From the NCBI RefSeq assembly GCF_000834655.1, contig NZ_JXQQ01000015.1:1-64000 (forward strand): 64,000 nt of DNA, given 5' to 3'. The notes under the pieces are model-generated. The model searched no databases, was not told the origin of the DNA, and saw only the letters and a program-made list of their open reading frames with translations. A program made the translations under genes and the position numbers. Source of the DNA: Variovorax paradoxus. GTDB lineage: Bacteria; Pseudomonadota; Gammaproteobacteria; Burkholderiales; Burkholderiaceae_C. This document shows positions 37,614 through 54,181 of the stretch, piece after piece; the stretch's first letter is position 1, and each line of letters begins with the position of its first letter.

Positions 37614-38399
37614 ATGACCACCGACACCGGCGCGAGCCACATCAGCTCGCGCGACAACCCGTTGCTCAAGGACCTGCGCAAGCTCGCCCAGGATCCGGGT
37701 GCCTACCGCAAGCTGGGGCGGATCTGGCTCGAAGGCGATCACCTGTGCCGGGCGGCGCTGGCGCGCGGCGTCAGGCCGGCGATCGCGGTGTTCTCCGAGT
37801 CCTTCTGGCCGACTGCCCCAGCCGAATGGGGCGCGAGTGCTATCAAAACCGTAGTCGTCGCCGACGATCTGCTGCGCGGCGTCAGCGGGCTGGAGTCGCC
37901 AGCGCCAATGGGCTTCGTGCTCGACCAGCCGGCGCGGCCGGAGTTGATCCCCGATGCCCCGAGCGTGGTGCTCGATCGACTTCAGGATGCCGGCAACGCC
38001 GGCTCCATCCTGCGCAGCGCGGCCGCTTTCGGCTTTACCCAAGTGATCGCCCTCAAGGGCACCGCCGCGCTGTGGGCGCCGAAGGTGCTGCGCGCCGGCA
38101 TGGGCGCCCATTTCGGGCTGCGGCTGATCGAAGGCGTCGAAGCCGATGCGTTGGGCGCGCTGCAGATCCCCTTGGTCGCGACCAGTTCGCACCGCGGCGA
38201 ATGGCTGCACGAGGCCCGCTTGCCGCACCCCTGCGCTTGGCTGATGGGCCACGAAGGGCAGGGCGTTTCTCCCGCGCTGGAAGCCCGGGCGACCCATCAC
38301 ATCCGAATTGCCCAGCCCGGCGGCGAGGAGTCGCTCAACGTGGCCGCGGCCGCCGCGATCTGCCTGCATGCAAGCGGAGCGGCCCTTCGGGCCGGATAG
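37614..38399 (+). CDS. TrmH/SpoU-family RNA methyltransferase
   Basis: SAM-dependent 2'-O-ribose methyltransferase of the SPOUT knot class. The 261-residue protein has an N-terminal substrate-binding domain (ISSRDNPLLKDLRKLA; WLEGDHLC) and the three SpoU motifs DAGNAGSILRSAAAFG, LMGHEGQGVS and GGEESLNVAAAAAICL. The target (23S rRNA or tRNA) cannot be fixed from sequence alone; it resembles RlmB-like proteins. It starts 8 bases after rnhB. Confidence 0.9.
   Translation: MTTDTGASHISSRDNPLLKDLRKLAQDPGAYRKLGRIWLEGDHLCRAALARGVRPAIAVFSESFWPTAPAEWGASAIKTVVVADDLLRGVSGLESPAPMGFVLDQPARPELIPDAPSVVLDRLQDAGNAGSILRSAAAFGFTQVIALKGTAALWAPKVLRAGMGAHFGLRLIEGVEADALGALQIPLVATSSHRGEWLHEARLPHPCAWLMGHEGQGVSPALEARATHHIRIAQPGGEESLNVAAAAAICLHASGAALRAG
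37839..37855. repeat. AT-rich GCTATCAAAAC element inside the methyltransferase gene
   Basis: GCTATCAAAACCGTAGT stands out as AT-rich in GC-rich coding DNA and shares the GCTAT-N-AAAAC pattern with the element in dxr. The right arm (GTAGT) is an imperfect match to the ATAGC expected for an inverted repeat. It reads in frame as Ala-Ile-Lys-Thr-Val-Val. Confidence 0.4.
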
Positions 38400-38414
38400 G
38401 CCCTCAGTCCGGGC

Positions 38415-38537
38415 TACAATCGGGGGCTTACTCGCAATAGCGTCGCCCGGCCGCCTTTAACGCCAAAATCCCCTTGAAGCAAGTCCGCAGGCAACGCGCC
38501 TGGGGCTCCGGGCGACCGTAACCATCCGGAGAACCCA
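38415..38537 (+). promoter_or_regulatory. carAB leader with candidate -10 and hairpin
   Basis: TACAAT at 38415-38420 is a candidate -10 (no convincing -35). The ~115-base leader contains CAGGC-AACGC-GCCTG, able to form a short hairpin, and a GC-rich second arm, before GGAGAA and the GTG start of carA. Leader-based pyrimidine or arginine control is possible but not demonstrable here. Confidence 0.35.
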
Positions 38538-39723
38538 GTGCTTTTGTCTCTCAAGGGAAGTTTCCCGCCCGCCATCCTGGCGCTCGCAGACGGCACGGTC
38601 TTTCAAGGCAATTCGATCGGGGCCAGCGGCTCCACGACCGGTGAAGTGGTGTTCAACACCGCCATGACCGGTTACCAGGAAATCCTCACCGACCCGAGCT
38701 ACTGCCAGCAGATCGTGACCCTCACGTATCCGCACATCGGCAACTACGGCGTCAACGGGGAAGACATCGAAGCTGACAAGATCCATGCCGCGGGCCTGAT
38801 CATCAAGGACCTGCCCCTCGTCGCCTCCAACTTTCGCCAGACCGCCACGCTGAGCGAATACCTCGTGGCTGGCAAGACGGTGGCCATCGCCAACATCGAC
38901 ACCCGCAAGCTCACGCGCCACCTGCGAACCCACGGCGCGCAGAACGGTTGCATCCTGGGCTTGGCCGAAGGCGAAGCCGTGACGCAGGCGCTGATCGACA
39001 AGGCCATCGCCGCCGCCAAGGCCGCGCCAAGCATGGCGGGCCTGGACTTGGCCAAGGTGGTGTCGGTCAAGCAGACCTACGAGTGGACCGAGACCGAGTG
39101 GAAGCTGGGTGCAGGCTACGGCGTGCAGATCACGCCGCAGTTCCACGTCGTGGCCTTCGACTACGGTGTGAAGAAGAACATCCTGCGCATGATCGCCCAG
39201 CGCGGCGCGCGCATCACCGTGGTCCCGGCGCAAACGCCCGCGGCCGACGTGCTCAAGCTCAAGCCCGATGGCATCTTCCTGGCCAACGGCCCCGGTGACC
39301 CGGAGCCCTGTGACTACGCCATCAGCGCCGTCCGGGAACTGATCGAGACCGGCATTCCCACCTTCGGCATCTGCCTCGGCCACCAGATCATGGCGCTGGC
39401 TTCGGGCGCCAAGACCTTCAAGATGAAGTTCGGCCACCACGGCGCGAACCATCCGGTGAAGGACCTGGACAACGGCCGCGTGAGCATCACCAGCCAGAAC
39501 CACGGCTTCGCGGTGGACGAGAAGTCGCTGCCGGCCAACCTGCGTCCCACGCACATCAGCCTGTTCGACAACACGTTGCAGGGCCTGGCGCGCACCGACA
39601 AGCCCGCGTTCTGCTTCCAGGGCCACCCGGAAGCCTCGCCGGGCCCGCACGACATCGGCTATCTGTTCGATCGCTTCACGGCACTCATGGAAAAGAACAA
39701 GACGGAAAAGACGGAGAGCAAGA

Positions 39724-39731
<8 letters not shown>
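38538..39731 (+). CDS. carA: Carbamoyl-phosphate synthase small (glutaminase) subunit
   Basis: Hydrolyses glutamine and channels ammonia to CarB for arginine and pyrimidine synthesis. The 397-residue protein has an N-terminal CPSase_sm domain ([18 protein letters not shown]) and a C-terminal class I glutaminase with nucleophile Cys279 in GICLGHQ and the His-x-Glu of [16 protein letters not shown] start preceded by GGAGAA. The end overlaps carB by 8 bases. Confidence 0.98.
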
Positions 39732-42972
<3,241 letters not shown>

Positions 42973-42980
42973 ACGCCATC

Positions 42981-43850
42981 ATGGAAACGCAGCTCGTCGA
43001 ACTCGACCTCCACGACTGGAACGCGGCCACGCCCAACGAGGCGTGGATCGCGGAGCTGGAAGCGGGCAAGGTGCTGTACTTTCCGCGCCTGGGCTTCGAG
43101 CTGTTGCCCGAAGAGCGCAGCCTGCTCACGCCGAGCCTGCTGTCGCCGGACGTGCGGAACATCAGTCTCGATGCCAACGGCAAGCTCAAGGGCGCCGTCG
43201 GGGACGAGGCAGTGCAGCGCACGGCGGCGGCGATGGTGGGGCGGTTTCGTGCGCAGGCGCAGCAATTGATCCACGGCCTATTGCCGCACTACACGCCGGC
43301 CCTGCGGCTGGCGCCCACGAGCTACCGGCCGGCGCAGGTCGAGACGCGCGTGCAGTCGTGGCGTGCTGACGACCGTCGGCTGCACGTCGATGCGTTTCCT
43401 TCGCGGCCCAATTACGGCGAGCGCATCCTGCGTGTGTTCACCAACGTCAATCCCGAGGGCGCGCCGCGCGTGTGGCGCGTGGGCGAGCCGTTCGAGGACA
43501 TCGCCAGGCGCTTCCTGCCGCGGGCCAAGCCGTACGTGCGCTGGCAGGCGAAGCTGTTGCAGGCGCTGCACGTGACCAAGTCGTTCCGCAGCGAGTACGA
43601 CCACCTGATGCTTCAGCTGCACGACGGCATGAAGTCGGACATGTCGTACCAGGAAACGTCGCCGCAGGAGAAGGCCGAGTTCCCGCCCGGCTCGGTGTGG
43701 GTTTGCTTTTCCGACCAGACTTCGCACGCCGTGATGGCGGGCCAGTACATGCTCGAGCAGACCCTTCATCTGGCCGCTTCGAAGCAATACAATCCCGACT
43801 CGAGCCCGCTCGCCATCCTGAGCCGGCTGACCGGACGCAATCTCGTCTGA
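42981..43850 (+). CDS. kdoO: Kdo hydroxylase-like Fe(II)/2-oxoglutarate dioxygenase
   Basis: Resembles the Kdo hydroxylases that oxidise the outer Kdo of LPS to Ko in Burkholderia and Yersinia. The 289-residue protein has a metal triad His135-x-Asp137 ([20 protein letters not shown]) and a distal His249 ([12 protein letters not shown]). No signal peptide or TM segment, so cytoplasmic action is expected. It is wedged between carB (8-base gap) and greA. The family call comes from recognising the motif pattern; the substrate is inferred. Confidence 0.8.
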   Translation: METQLVELDLHDWNAATPNEAWIAELEAGKVLYFPRLGFELLPEERSLLTPSLLSPDVRNISLDANGKLKGAVGDEAVQRTAAAMVGRFRAQAQQLIHGLLPHYTPALRLAPTSYRPAQVETRVQSWRADDRRLHVDAFPSRPNYGERILRVFTNVNPEGAPRVWRVGEPFEDIARRFLPRAKPYVRWQAKLLQALHVTKSFRSEYDHLMLQLHDGMKSDMSYQETSPQEKAEFPPGSVWVCFSDQTSHAVMAGQYMLEQTLHLAASKQYNPDSSPLAILSRLTGRNLV

Positions 43851-43867
43851 TCTGTCCCCCCAATCGA

Positions 43868-43900
43868 CCGCCGAACGGCATCGTTCGGCGGTTTCGCTTT
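43868..43900 (+). terminator. Perfect hairpin upstream of greA
   Basis: CCGCCGAACG (43868-43877) and CGTTCGGCGG (43882-43891) form a perfect 10-bp stem with loop GCAT, followed by TTTCGCTTT. It lies 15 bases before the greA start, so it acts either as terminator of the carAB transcript or as an attenuator in the greA leader. Confidence 0.7.
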
Positions 43901-43914
43901 ATGGAGAACCAAAC

Positions 43915-44391
43915 ATGGCCACCATTCCAATCACCAAGCGCGGTGCCGAAAAGCTGCGCGCCGAGCTGCACCAGCTCAAGACTGTCGACCGCCCCTGGGT
44001 CATCAACGCGATTTCCGAAGCCCGCGCGCAGGGCGACCTGAGCGAGAACGCCGAGTACGAAGTCGCCAAGGACCGCCAGGGCTTCATCGAAGGCCGCATC
44101 CAGGAGGTCGAGGGCAAGCTCTCGGCCGCGCAGATCATCGATCCGACCGAGCTCGATGCCGGCGGCAAGGTGGTGTTCGGCTCGACCGTGGAACTCGAGG
44201 AAGAAGAGTCGGGCGAAGCCGTCAAGTACCAGATCGTGGGCGAGGACGAGGCCGACCTGAAGCTGGGCCTCATCAACATCTCCAGCCCGATCGCCCGCGC
44301 GCTGATCGGCAAGGAAGAGGGCGACACCGCCGAAGTGCAGGCTCCGGGTGGCCTGAAGCGCTACGAGATCGTGGCCGTTCGCTACCTCTGA
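43915..44391 (+). CDS. greA: Transcription elongation factor GreA
   Basis: Rescues backtracked RNA polymerase by stimulating transcript cleavage. The 158-residue protein has the N-terminal coiled coil with tip acidic residues ([19 protein letters not shown]) and the C-terminal FKBP-like domain ([18 protein letters not shown]). Start ATG 43915 lies just past the hairpin. Confidence 0.98.
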   Translation: MATIPITKRGAEKLRAELHQLKTVDRPWVINAISEARAQGDLSENAEYEVAKDRQGFIEGRIQEVEGKLSAAQIIDPTELDAGGKVVFGSTVELEEEESGEAVKYQIVGEDEADLKLGLINISSPIARALIGKEEGDTAEVQAPGGLKRYEIVAVRYL

Positions 44392-44402
44392 CCGGTTCTT
44401 CG

Positions 44403-44819
44403 ATGAAAGACCGCCTGGCTTTGCTGCTGGCCGCCTTCTGGTGGGGCAGCCTCACGACGATCGGTTTCCTGGTGGTGCCGATGCTGTTCGCCAAGCTCGG
44501 CAATCCGGCGGTCGCGGGCAATTTCGCCGGCCAACTGTTCGAAGCGCAGAGCTGGGTCGCCATTGGCTGCGGCCTGATCCTCTTGATTCATTTCCGAAGC
44601 AAGGCCGATGAGCGTATGGACGCGGCCACGATGACGTCCATTGGCATCGTCCTCGGCGCCCTGCTGCTGGCGCTGCTCCAGCAGTACGCCGTGGCGCCGC
44701 GCATCCTGGCGCGGGACAATCTCAAGCTGTGGCACGCCGTCGGCAGCGGCATGTATGTCGTGCAATGGGTCTGCACCTTGGCGCTGCTCTGGCGGATGGG
44801 CGCTCGGCCCGCTCGCTGA
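44403..44819 (+). CDS. DUF4149 membrane protein
   Basis: A 138-residue inner-membrane protein with about four hydrophobic segments (about 5-27, 50-63, 80-94 and 113-131). It matches the DUF4149 pattern (AFWWGSLTTIGFLVVPMLFA; HAVGSGMYVVQW). Function unknown; it is commonly found beside greA. It starts 11 bases after greA and is probably co-transcribed. Confidence 0.85.
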   Translation: MKDRLALLLAAFWWGSLTTIGFLVVPMLFAKLGNPAVAGNFAGQLFEAQSWVAIGCGLILLIHFRSKADERMDAATMTSIGIVLGALLLALLQQYAVAPRILARDNLKLWHAVGSGMYVVQWVCTLALLWRMGARPAR

Positions 44820-44856
44820 AAAGCGGCGATGGCGGCTTTCGCCGCCATCTGCACAC

Positions 44857-45621
44857 TCACTCTTTCCAGAATTTCGCGACCCAGTTCGCGGGCCGGATGT
44901 AGCGGAACGCGCGATTGCGCCGTCCCGCCAGCGCATCGGGCGGATTGCACTCGCCATGAAAAATCATGATGCGTGCGCCCTCGGGGACGAAGGGCTCTTC
45001 CCAGTAATTCGTCGGCCAGGTCGGGATGCCGTGGTACTTGAAGCTCGGGCACCAGGCCTCGGGCCAGTAGCAAAGCTTGCCCTGCTTGTGCAGGAAGTCC
45101 GACAGGTAGGCCTGCTCGTTGCGGTGTTCGGCCTGCACCTTGTCCATGTTGGCGCGGAAATTCGCCAGCACGTCGGCATGCGCGCCCAGCTCGAAGCGGT
45201 AGACCGAAGAGTTTCCGGTGATCCGCTCGCGCCGCCAGGGGCGGGCGTAGTCGTGAATGATCAGGAACTCGCCAGGCTGTTCGAAGAAGGCGTCCAGGCT
45301 GCCCACGACGACCACGTCGACGTCCAGGAAGAGGGCGGTGCCGCGCAGGCCGTGCAGGTCCTGCTCGAAGGTGGTGAGTTTTTTCCAGGCGCCGTCGCGC
45401 TGGCCGGGGGCCAGTTGCAGGTTCAGCGGCGGAATCGGCAGGCACGTCACCTCGGGGCGGATGCCCGTGCCGTCATCGGTCAGGCAGACGAACTTGAAGT
45501 CGCCGCTCAAGTTGCGGCGGACCATCGCGTAGAGGCGGTTGACGTATTCGGGGCCGTATTTCGTGCCCCATTTCATGCAGAGGATATGGCGCTGGGCGCC
45601 TTGCGCTGCCACCCAGCTCAA
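44857..45621 (-). CDS. Putative GT-A type glycosyltransferase
   Basis: A 254-residue soluble protein with a nucleotide-sugar DxD motif (LFLDVDVVVVGSLDAFF), an N-terminal ILCMKWGTKYGPEYVNRLY and MIFHGECNPPD near the end, which looks like a family 8/32-type glycosyltransferase. The acceptor is unknown; LPS or capsule decoration is a guess. The start is taken as TTG 45621, overlapping the yhbY stop (TTGA), because conserved-looking sequence precedes the first ATG (45576). It probably depends on coupling to yhbY. Confidence 0.65.
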   Translation of the reverse strand: MSWVAAQGAQRHILCMKWGTKYGPEYVNRLYAMVRRNLSGDFKFVCLTDDGTGIRPEVTCLPIPPLNLQLAPGQRDGAWKKLTTFEQDLHGLRGTALFLDVDVVVVGSLDAFFEQPGEFLIIHDYARPWRRERITGNSSVYRFELGAHADVLANFRANMDKVQAEHRNEQAYLSDFLHKQGKLCYWPEAWCPSFKYHGIPTWPTNYWEEPFVPEGARIMIFHGECNPPDALAGRRNRAFRYIRPANWVAKFWKE

Positions 45622-46097
45622 TCCGACTGGTTGCGCTTCTTGGCCGACAGCGGCCGCTTGGCCTTGGCGCGCTTGATGGTGCCGCCAGGGGTGAGGCGTT
45701 GGTTGCCGAGCACGCGCAGAGTCTTGATTTCGGGGCGCTGGCCGCCGCGCTTGCTGTACTTCAGGACCTTGACGTCGCGCGGGCCGGGCATGCGGTCTTC
45801 ATCGATCACACGCTCCTTTTCAGGCTTCGGGCGCCACAGCACCAGGAGCTTGCCGATGTGCTGGATCGGGGCGGCATCGAGCTCTTCGGCGAGTTCGCGC
45901 AGCATGGCGTCGCGGGCAAGGCGATCGTCCGAGAAGACGCGGACCTTGATCAGGCCATGGGCCTTGAGCGCGGCGTCGGCTTCTTTTTTCACGGCAGGGG
46001 TGAGCCCGTCTCCACCGACCATGACGATCGGATCCAGGTGGTGAGCTTCGGCGCGGTGCACCTTGCGCTCGGCAGGGGTAAGTTGAATGGCGGGCAT
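45618..46097 (-). CDS. yhbY: YhbY-family CRM-domain RNA-binding protein
   Basis: Small ribosome-associated protein of the CRM fold, thought to bind pre-50S particles. The 159-residue protein starts [19 protein letters not shown] and has the CRM features [26 protein letters not shown] and [11 protein letters not shown] Lys/Arg-rich C-terminal tail of about 50 residues extends beyond the usual ~97-residue E. coli protein. It is divergent from rlmE, a conserved pairing. Confidence 0.92.
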   Translation of the reverse strand: MPAIQLTPAERKVHRAEAHHLDPIVMVGGDGLTPAVKKEADAALKAHGLIKVRVFSDDRLARDAMLRELAEELDAAPIQHIGKLLVLWRPKPEKERVIDEDRMPGPRDVKVLKYSKRGGQRPEIKTLRVLGNQRLTPGGTIKRAKAKRPLSAKKRNQSD

Positions 46098-46185
46098 CCC
46101 CGTATTATCGAGGGTAGAAAGCACCCCCCGAGCCGCCGGGCCGTTCCCAAGGCGAATACCGCAGTGCGGAGCACGGAGGTTTCTG

Positions 46186-46854
46186 ATGAACACCAAAGCA
46201 AAAAGCAAAAAAGTCAACAAAGCCTGGCTTCACGATCACATCAATGATCCGTACGTGAAATTGGCCACGCGGGAGGGGTATCGCGCCCGCGCCGCCTACA
46301 AGCTCAAGGAGATCGACGAGTCGCTGGGGCTGGTCAAGCCGGGCCAGTTGGTGGTCGACCTGGGCTCCACACCGGGGGCCTGGAGCCAGTATCTGCGGCG
46401 GCGCATGTCGCCCGAAGGCGCGGCAGTCGGAACGCTGAACGGCACGATCATCGCGCTCGACATGCTGGCCATGGAGCCCATCGAGGGCGTTACCTTCCTC
46501 CAGGGGGACTTCCGCGAGGCGGAGTTCCTGGAGCAGGTGCTGGGTGTGCTGGCAGGCAGAAAGGCCGATTTGGTGGTCTCGGACATGGCACCCAACCTGT
46601 CGGGCATCCATTCGGCAGACGGCGCCCGCATTGCGCACCTGATCGAGCTGGCAGTCGACTTCGGCCAGCACCACCTCAAGCCCGAGGGGGCGCTGGTGGC
46701 CAAGCTTTTCCATGGGGGCGGCTACGACGAGTCGGTCAAGCTGTTCAAGGCCAATTTCCGCACCGTCAAGCCGTTCAAGCCCAAGGCTTCGCGCGACAAA
46801 TCAGCAGAGACCTTCCTTGTCGGGATGGGTTTGAAGACCCTGGATACGCATTGA
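46186..46854 (+). CDS. rlmE: 23S rRNA 2'-O-ribose U2552 methyltransferase
   Basis: Heat-shock methyltransferase (FtsJ/RrmJ) modifying the 23S A-loop. The 222-residue protein has the SAM motif [27 protein letters not shown], and the K-D-K-E tetrad (Lys in [13 protein letters not shown], Asp in SDMAPN, Lys in [10 protein letters not shown], Glu in SAETFLV). GGAGG lies 6 bases before ATG 46186. ftsH follows, the classic ftsJ-ftsH order. Confidence 0.96.
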   Translation: MNTKAKSKKVNKAWLHDHINDPYVKLATREGYRARAAYKLKEIDESLGLVKPGQLVVDLGSTPGAWSQYLRRRMSPEGAAVGTLNGTIIALDMLAMEPIEGVTFLQGDFREAEFLEQVLGVLAGRKADLVVSDMAPNLSGIHSADGARIAHLIELAVDFGQHHLKPEGALVAKLFHGGGYDESVKLFKANFRTVKPFKPKASRDKSAETFLVGMGLKTLDTH

Positions 46855-46935
46855 TACCTTGCCGCCAAGGGGCGTCAGGGGGCGCAAACCCTTGTCAGGC
46901 TATGGCTGCTTTAGGGAAATGCCCGTTTTTCGCAG

Positions 46936-46964
46936 CTTGAAAAGCCTAAAATGGGGCGCAATTG
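46936..46964 (+). promoter_or_regulatory. Candidate heat-shock (sigma-32-like) promoter for ftsH
   Basis: CTTGAAA at 46936-46942 is an exact sigma-32 -35 box, followed 14 bases later by CGCAATTG, a poor match to CCCCATNT. The region (46855-47021) is the gap between rlmE and ftsH and holds no gene. ftsH is a heat-shock gene in other bacteria; that supports but does not prove this reading. Confidence 0.3.
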
Positions 46965-47021
46965 CGTACCCATAGCGCGTTTTTTCATATCCTCGTCACG
47001 CGCTTTCGACTGGAGCTTCGT

Positions 47022-48938
<1,917 letters not shown>

Positions 48939-48945
48939 GGTGGGC

Positions 48946-49865
48946 TTGATACCAAGCAACAACGGGGCCTCTGGCCCCGTTTTCCATGGTGAGCCCGGTG
49001 CAGGAGCGGTCTGGCAGACGTCGCGCTTCAGGATTGACCTCGCCCAGCCGCGCGTGATGGGCATCGTCAACGTCACGCCCGATTCCTTTTCCGATGGCGG
49101 CGCGCATGCCTCCACCGAAGCCGCGCTGCGGCATTGCGAGCAGTTGCTGAACGAGGGCGCCGACATCCTCGACATCGGCGGTGAATCGACCCGCCCCGGC
49201 AGCCCCGCCGTGCCGCTCGATGCGGAATTGGCACGCGTGCTGCCCGTGGTGCGCGAGGCCGTGAAGCTGAACGTGCCGCTCTCCATCGACACCTACAAGC
49301 CCGAGATCATGCGCGCCGTGCTCGACCTGGGCGCGGACATCGTCAACGACATCTGGGCGCTGCGCCAGCCCGGCGCGCGCGAAGCCGTCGCGGCGCATCC
49401 CTCTTGCGGCATCTGCCTGATGCACATGCACCGCGATCCGCAGACGATGCAGGCCGTGCCCATGCAGGGCGACGTGATCCCCGAAGTGATGGCGTTCTGG
49501 GCGGAGCAGGTGGCGCAGCTTCGCGCGCTGCAGATCGATCCGTCGCGCGTCACGCTGGACCCAGGCGTCGGCTTCGGCAAGACCGTTGCGCAGAATTTCG
49601 CCTTGCTGGGACGGCAGCGAGAGCTGCTCGACGCCGGCTACCCGTTGCTGCTGGGCTGGTCGCGCAAGTCGTCGATCGGCGCGGTCACCGGCATCGAGGC
49701 CGCGGGCGAGCGCATCGTGCCGAGCGTTGCAGCGGCAGTGCTGGCCGTGGACCGCGGCGCCGCCGTGGTGCGGGTGCACGACGTGCGCGACACGGTGGCG
49801 GCCCTCGCCGTATGGCGCGCGATGAAAGCGTCAGAACAACCACAACAAAGAAAAGAGGAAACCCC

Positions 49866-49869
<4 letters not shown>
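48946..49869 (+). CDS. folP: Dihydropteroate synthase
   Basis: Condenses pterin pyrophosphate with p-aminobenzoate in folate synthesis; target of sulfonamides. The core (from about 49012) has [47 protein letters not shown] and [11 protein letters not shown]. At 307 residues it is longer than the usual 270-285. The start is uncertain: TTG 48946 (GAGG 5 bases upstream) or GTG 48940 put a terminator-like hairpin inside the coding region, and no start codon lies between the hairpin and the conserved core. The stop overlaps glmM (ATGA). Confidence 0.93.
48961..48983 (+). terminator. Terminator-like hairpin after ftsH
   Basis: AACGGGGCC (48961-48969), loop TCT, GGCCCCGTT (48973-48981), then TT. 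A perfect 9-bp stem 22 bases after the ftsH stop. It overlaps the likely folP N-terminus, so it may cut folP expression relative to ftsH rather than isolate it. Confidence 0.6.
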
Positions 49870-51199
<1,330 letters not shown>

Positions 51200-51203
<4 letters not shown>

Positions 51204-51682
51204 GCGTCGAGACCCTGATCGCGGACTACGGCAATGCCGCGCAGGCCGCGGCGCTGGTCGAGCTGCTCGACGCCTACGCCCGCGATCCGGCCGGTGGCGG
51301 CACGCCGCTGGCTGCCGCCGTGCGCGAAGGCCTGCCGGCCGCGCTGGCGGCACGTCCGCAGGCCTTCAGCGTGCTGGCCTTCGATGGCGACACGCCCGTG
51401 GGCCTGATCAATTGCATCGAGGGCTTCTCGACCTTCGCCTGCAAGCCGCTGGTCAACGTGCACGACGTGGTCGTGCTGCCCAGTCATCGCGGCCAGCGCG
51501 TGGCGCAGCAGATGTTCGCGCGGGTTGAGGAGGAGGCGCGGAGGCGGGGCGCCTGCAAGCTCACGCTCGAAGTGCTGTCGGGCAACGCATCGGCGCTGCG
51601 CTCCTATGAGCGCGAGGGTTTCGCCGGCTCCCAGCTCGATCCGGCTTTCGGGCACGCGGTCTTTCTTCAGAAGAAGCTCTGA
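51200..51682 (+). CDS. GNAT-family N-acetyltransferase
   Basis: A 160-residue GNAT protein with the acetyl-CoA loop [19 protein letters not shown] and the following [19 protein letters not shown] typical of the family. The substrate is unknown. Its ATG overlaps the glmM stop (ATGA), so it is translated with glmM, but no specific link to amino-sugar metabolism can be shown. Confidence 0.88.
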
Positions 51683-51690
51683 AAAGGAAA

Positions 51691-51751
51691 GGGCCGAGGC
51701 GAATTGATCGCCATCGGCCCTCACCCAACCCTCTCCCCGAGGGGAGAGGGT
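51691..51751. repeat. Two intergenic hairpins, one REP-like
   Basis: Between convergent genes lie two inverted repeats. The first is GGGCCGA...TCGGCCC with an inner GGCGA/TCGCC stem (51691-51720). The second is ACCCTCTCCCC-GA-GGGGAGAGGGT (51728-51751), an 11-bp stem on a 2-base loop of the CCCTCTCCC/GGGAGAGGG type dispersed in many proteobacterial genomes. They may act together as a bidirectional stop. Confidence 0.65.
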
Positions 51752-51764
51752 GCAAGACGACGAA

Positions 51765-53036
<1,272 letters not shown>

Positions 53037-53073
53037 GCTGTCTCCTGGTGGGGTTGTCGGGGGAGGTGCCTGG

Positions 53074-54180
53074 TTACGCCTTTTGGGCGAATTGCCAGGC
53101 CATCTCGGCCATCGGTCTCGCGCCGCGTGCTGACGCCACGGCTTGCTCGCTCGATGCGGTACCGGCCTCGACCCGCTTCGCGATGCCCTGCAGGATTGCA
53201 GCCATGCGGAACAGGTTGTAGGCCTGATAGAAATTCCAGTCCGGCGCCAGCGCCTCGGGCGTGCTGATGCGCGTGCGCTCGCAGTAGCGGGCGATGTATT
53301 CGCTTTCGGTGGGAATGCCCAGCGCAGCCACATCGACGCCGCCGATGCCGCGGCCGGTGGTGGGGGGCATGTGCCACGACATGCAGTGGTAGCTGAAGTC
53401 CGCAAGCGGATGGCCCAGCGTGGAGAGCTCCCAGTCCAGCACCGCGATGATCCGCGGCTCGGTGGGGTGGAACATCACGTTGTCCAGGCGGTAGTCGCCA
53501 TGGACGATCGAGACCTTGCTCTCGTCGCGCGCGCTTGCCGGCATGTGCGCGGGGAGCCAGTCGATCAGGCGCTCCATGGCCTCGATCGGCTGCGACAGTT
53601 CGCCGGCGCCGTCGGCAGAGGCCTTGTATTGCTTGCTCCATCGGCCGATCTGGCGCTCGAAGTAATTGCCGGGCTTGCCGTAGTCGGCCAGGCCTCGCGC
53701 TGCGAAGTCGACCGTGTGAAGCGCCGCGATGACGCGGTTCATCTCGTCGTAGTAGGCCGCGCGCTCGGCGTTGCTGAAGTCGGGCAGCGACTGGTCCCAG
53801 AGTACCCGGCCCTGCATGAACTCCATCACGTAGAAGGCGCGTCCGATGATGGATTCGTCCTCGCACAGGCAGTGCATGCGCGGCACGGGCACGTCGGTGC
53901 CCTGCAGGCCGCTCATGACCTTGAACTCGCGCTCCACCGCATGCGCCGAGGGCAGCAGCTTGGCGACCGGGCCGGGCTTGGCGCGCATCACGTAGCTTTG
54001 CGACGGCGTGACGAGCTTGTACGTCGGGTTCGACTGACCGCCCTTGAACATCTCGACGGTCAGCGGCCCTTTGAAGCCTTCGAGATTCTTTTCGAGCCAG
54101 GCGGCGAGCACCTCGATGTCGAAGGCGTGCTGCTGCGACACCGCGCGGGTGCCGACGAAGTTGGAGAAGTCCTGGCTCAT
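53074..54180 (-). CDS. APH-like phosphotransferase (ACAD10/11-type kinase domain)
   Basis: A 368-residue kinase-fold protein of the aminoglycoside phosphotransferase family. It has [15 protein letters not shown] (glycine-rich loop), YVMRAKPG (ATP-binding Lys), the catalytic loop [12 protein letters not shown] and the metal-binding Asp in [12 protein letters not shown]. Bacterial proteins of this type next to acyl-CoA dehydrogenases correspond to the kinase domain fused to ACAD10/11 in animals, which phosphorylates 4-hydroxyacyl-CoA. The same role is inferred. It starts 1 base after the regulator stop. Confidence 0.88.
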   Translation of the reverse strand: MSQDFSNFVGTRAVSQQHAFDIEVLAAWLEKNLEGFKGPLTVEMFKGGQSNPTYKLVTPSQSYVMRAKPGPVAKLLPSAHAVEREFKVMSGLQGTDVPVPRMHCLCEDESIIGRAFYVMEFMQGRVLWDQSLPDFSNAERAAYYDEMNRVIAALHTVDFAARGLADYGKPGNYFERQIGRWSKQYKASADGAGELSQPIEAMERLIDWLPAHMPASARDESKVSIVHGDYRLDNVMFHPTEPRIIAVLDWELSTLGHPLADFSYHCMSWHMPPTTGRGIGGVDVAALGIPTESEYIARYCERTRISTPEALAPDWNFYQAYNLFRMAAILQGIAKRVEAGTASSEQAVASARGARPMAEMAWQFAQKA

Positions 54181-54181
54181 G

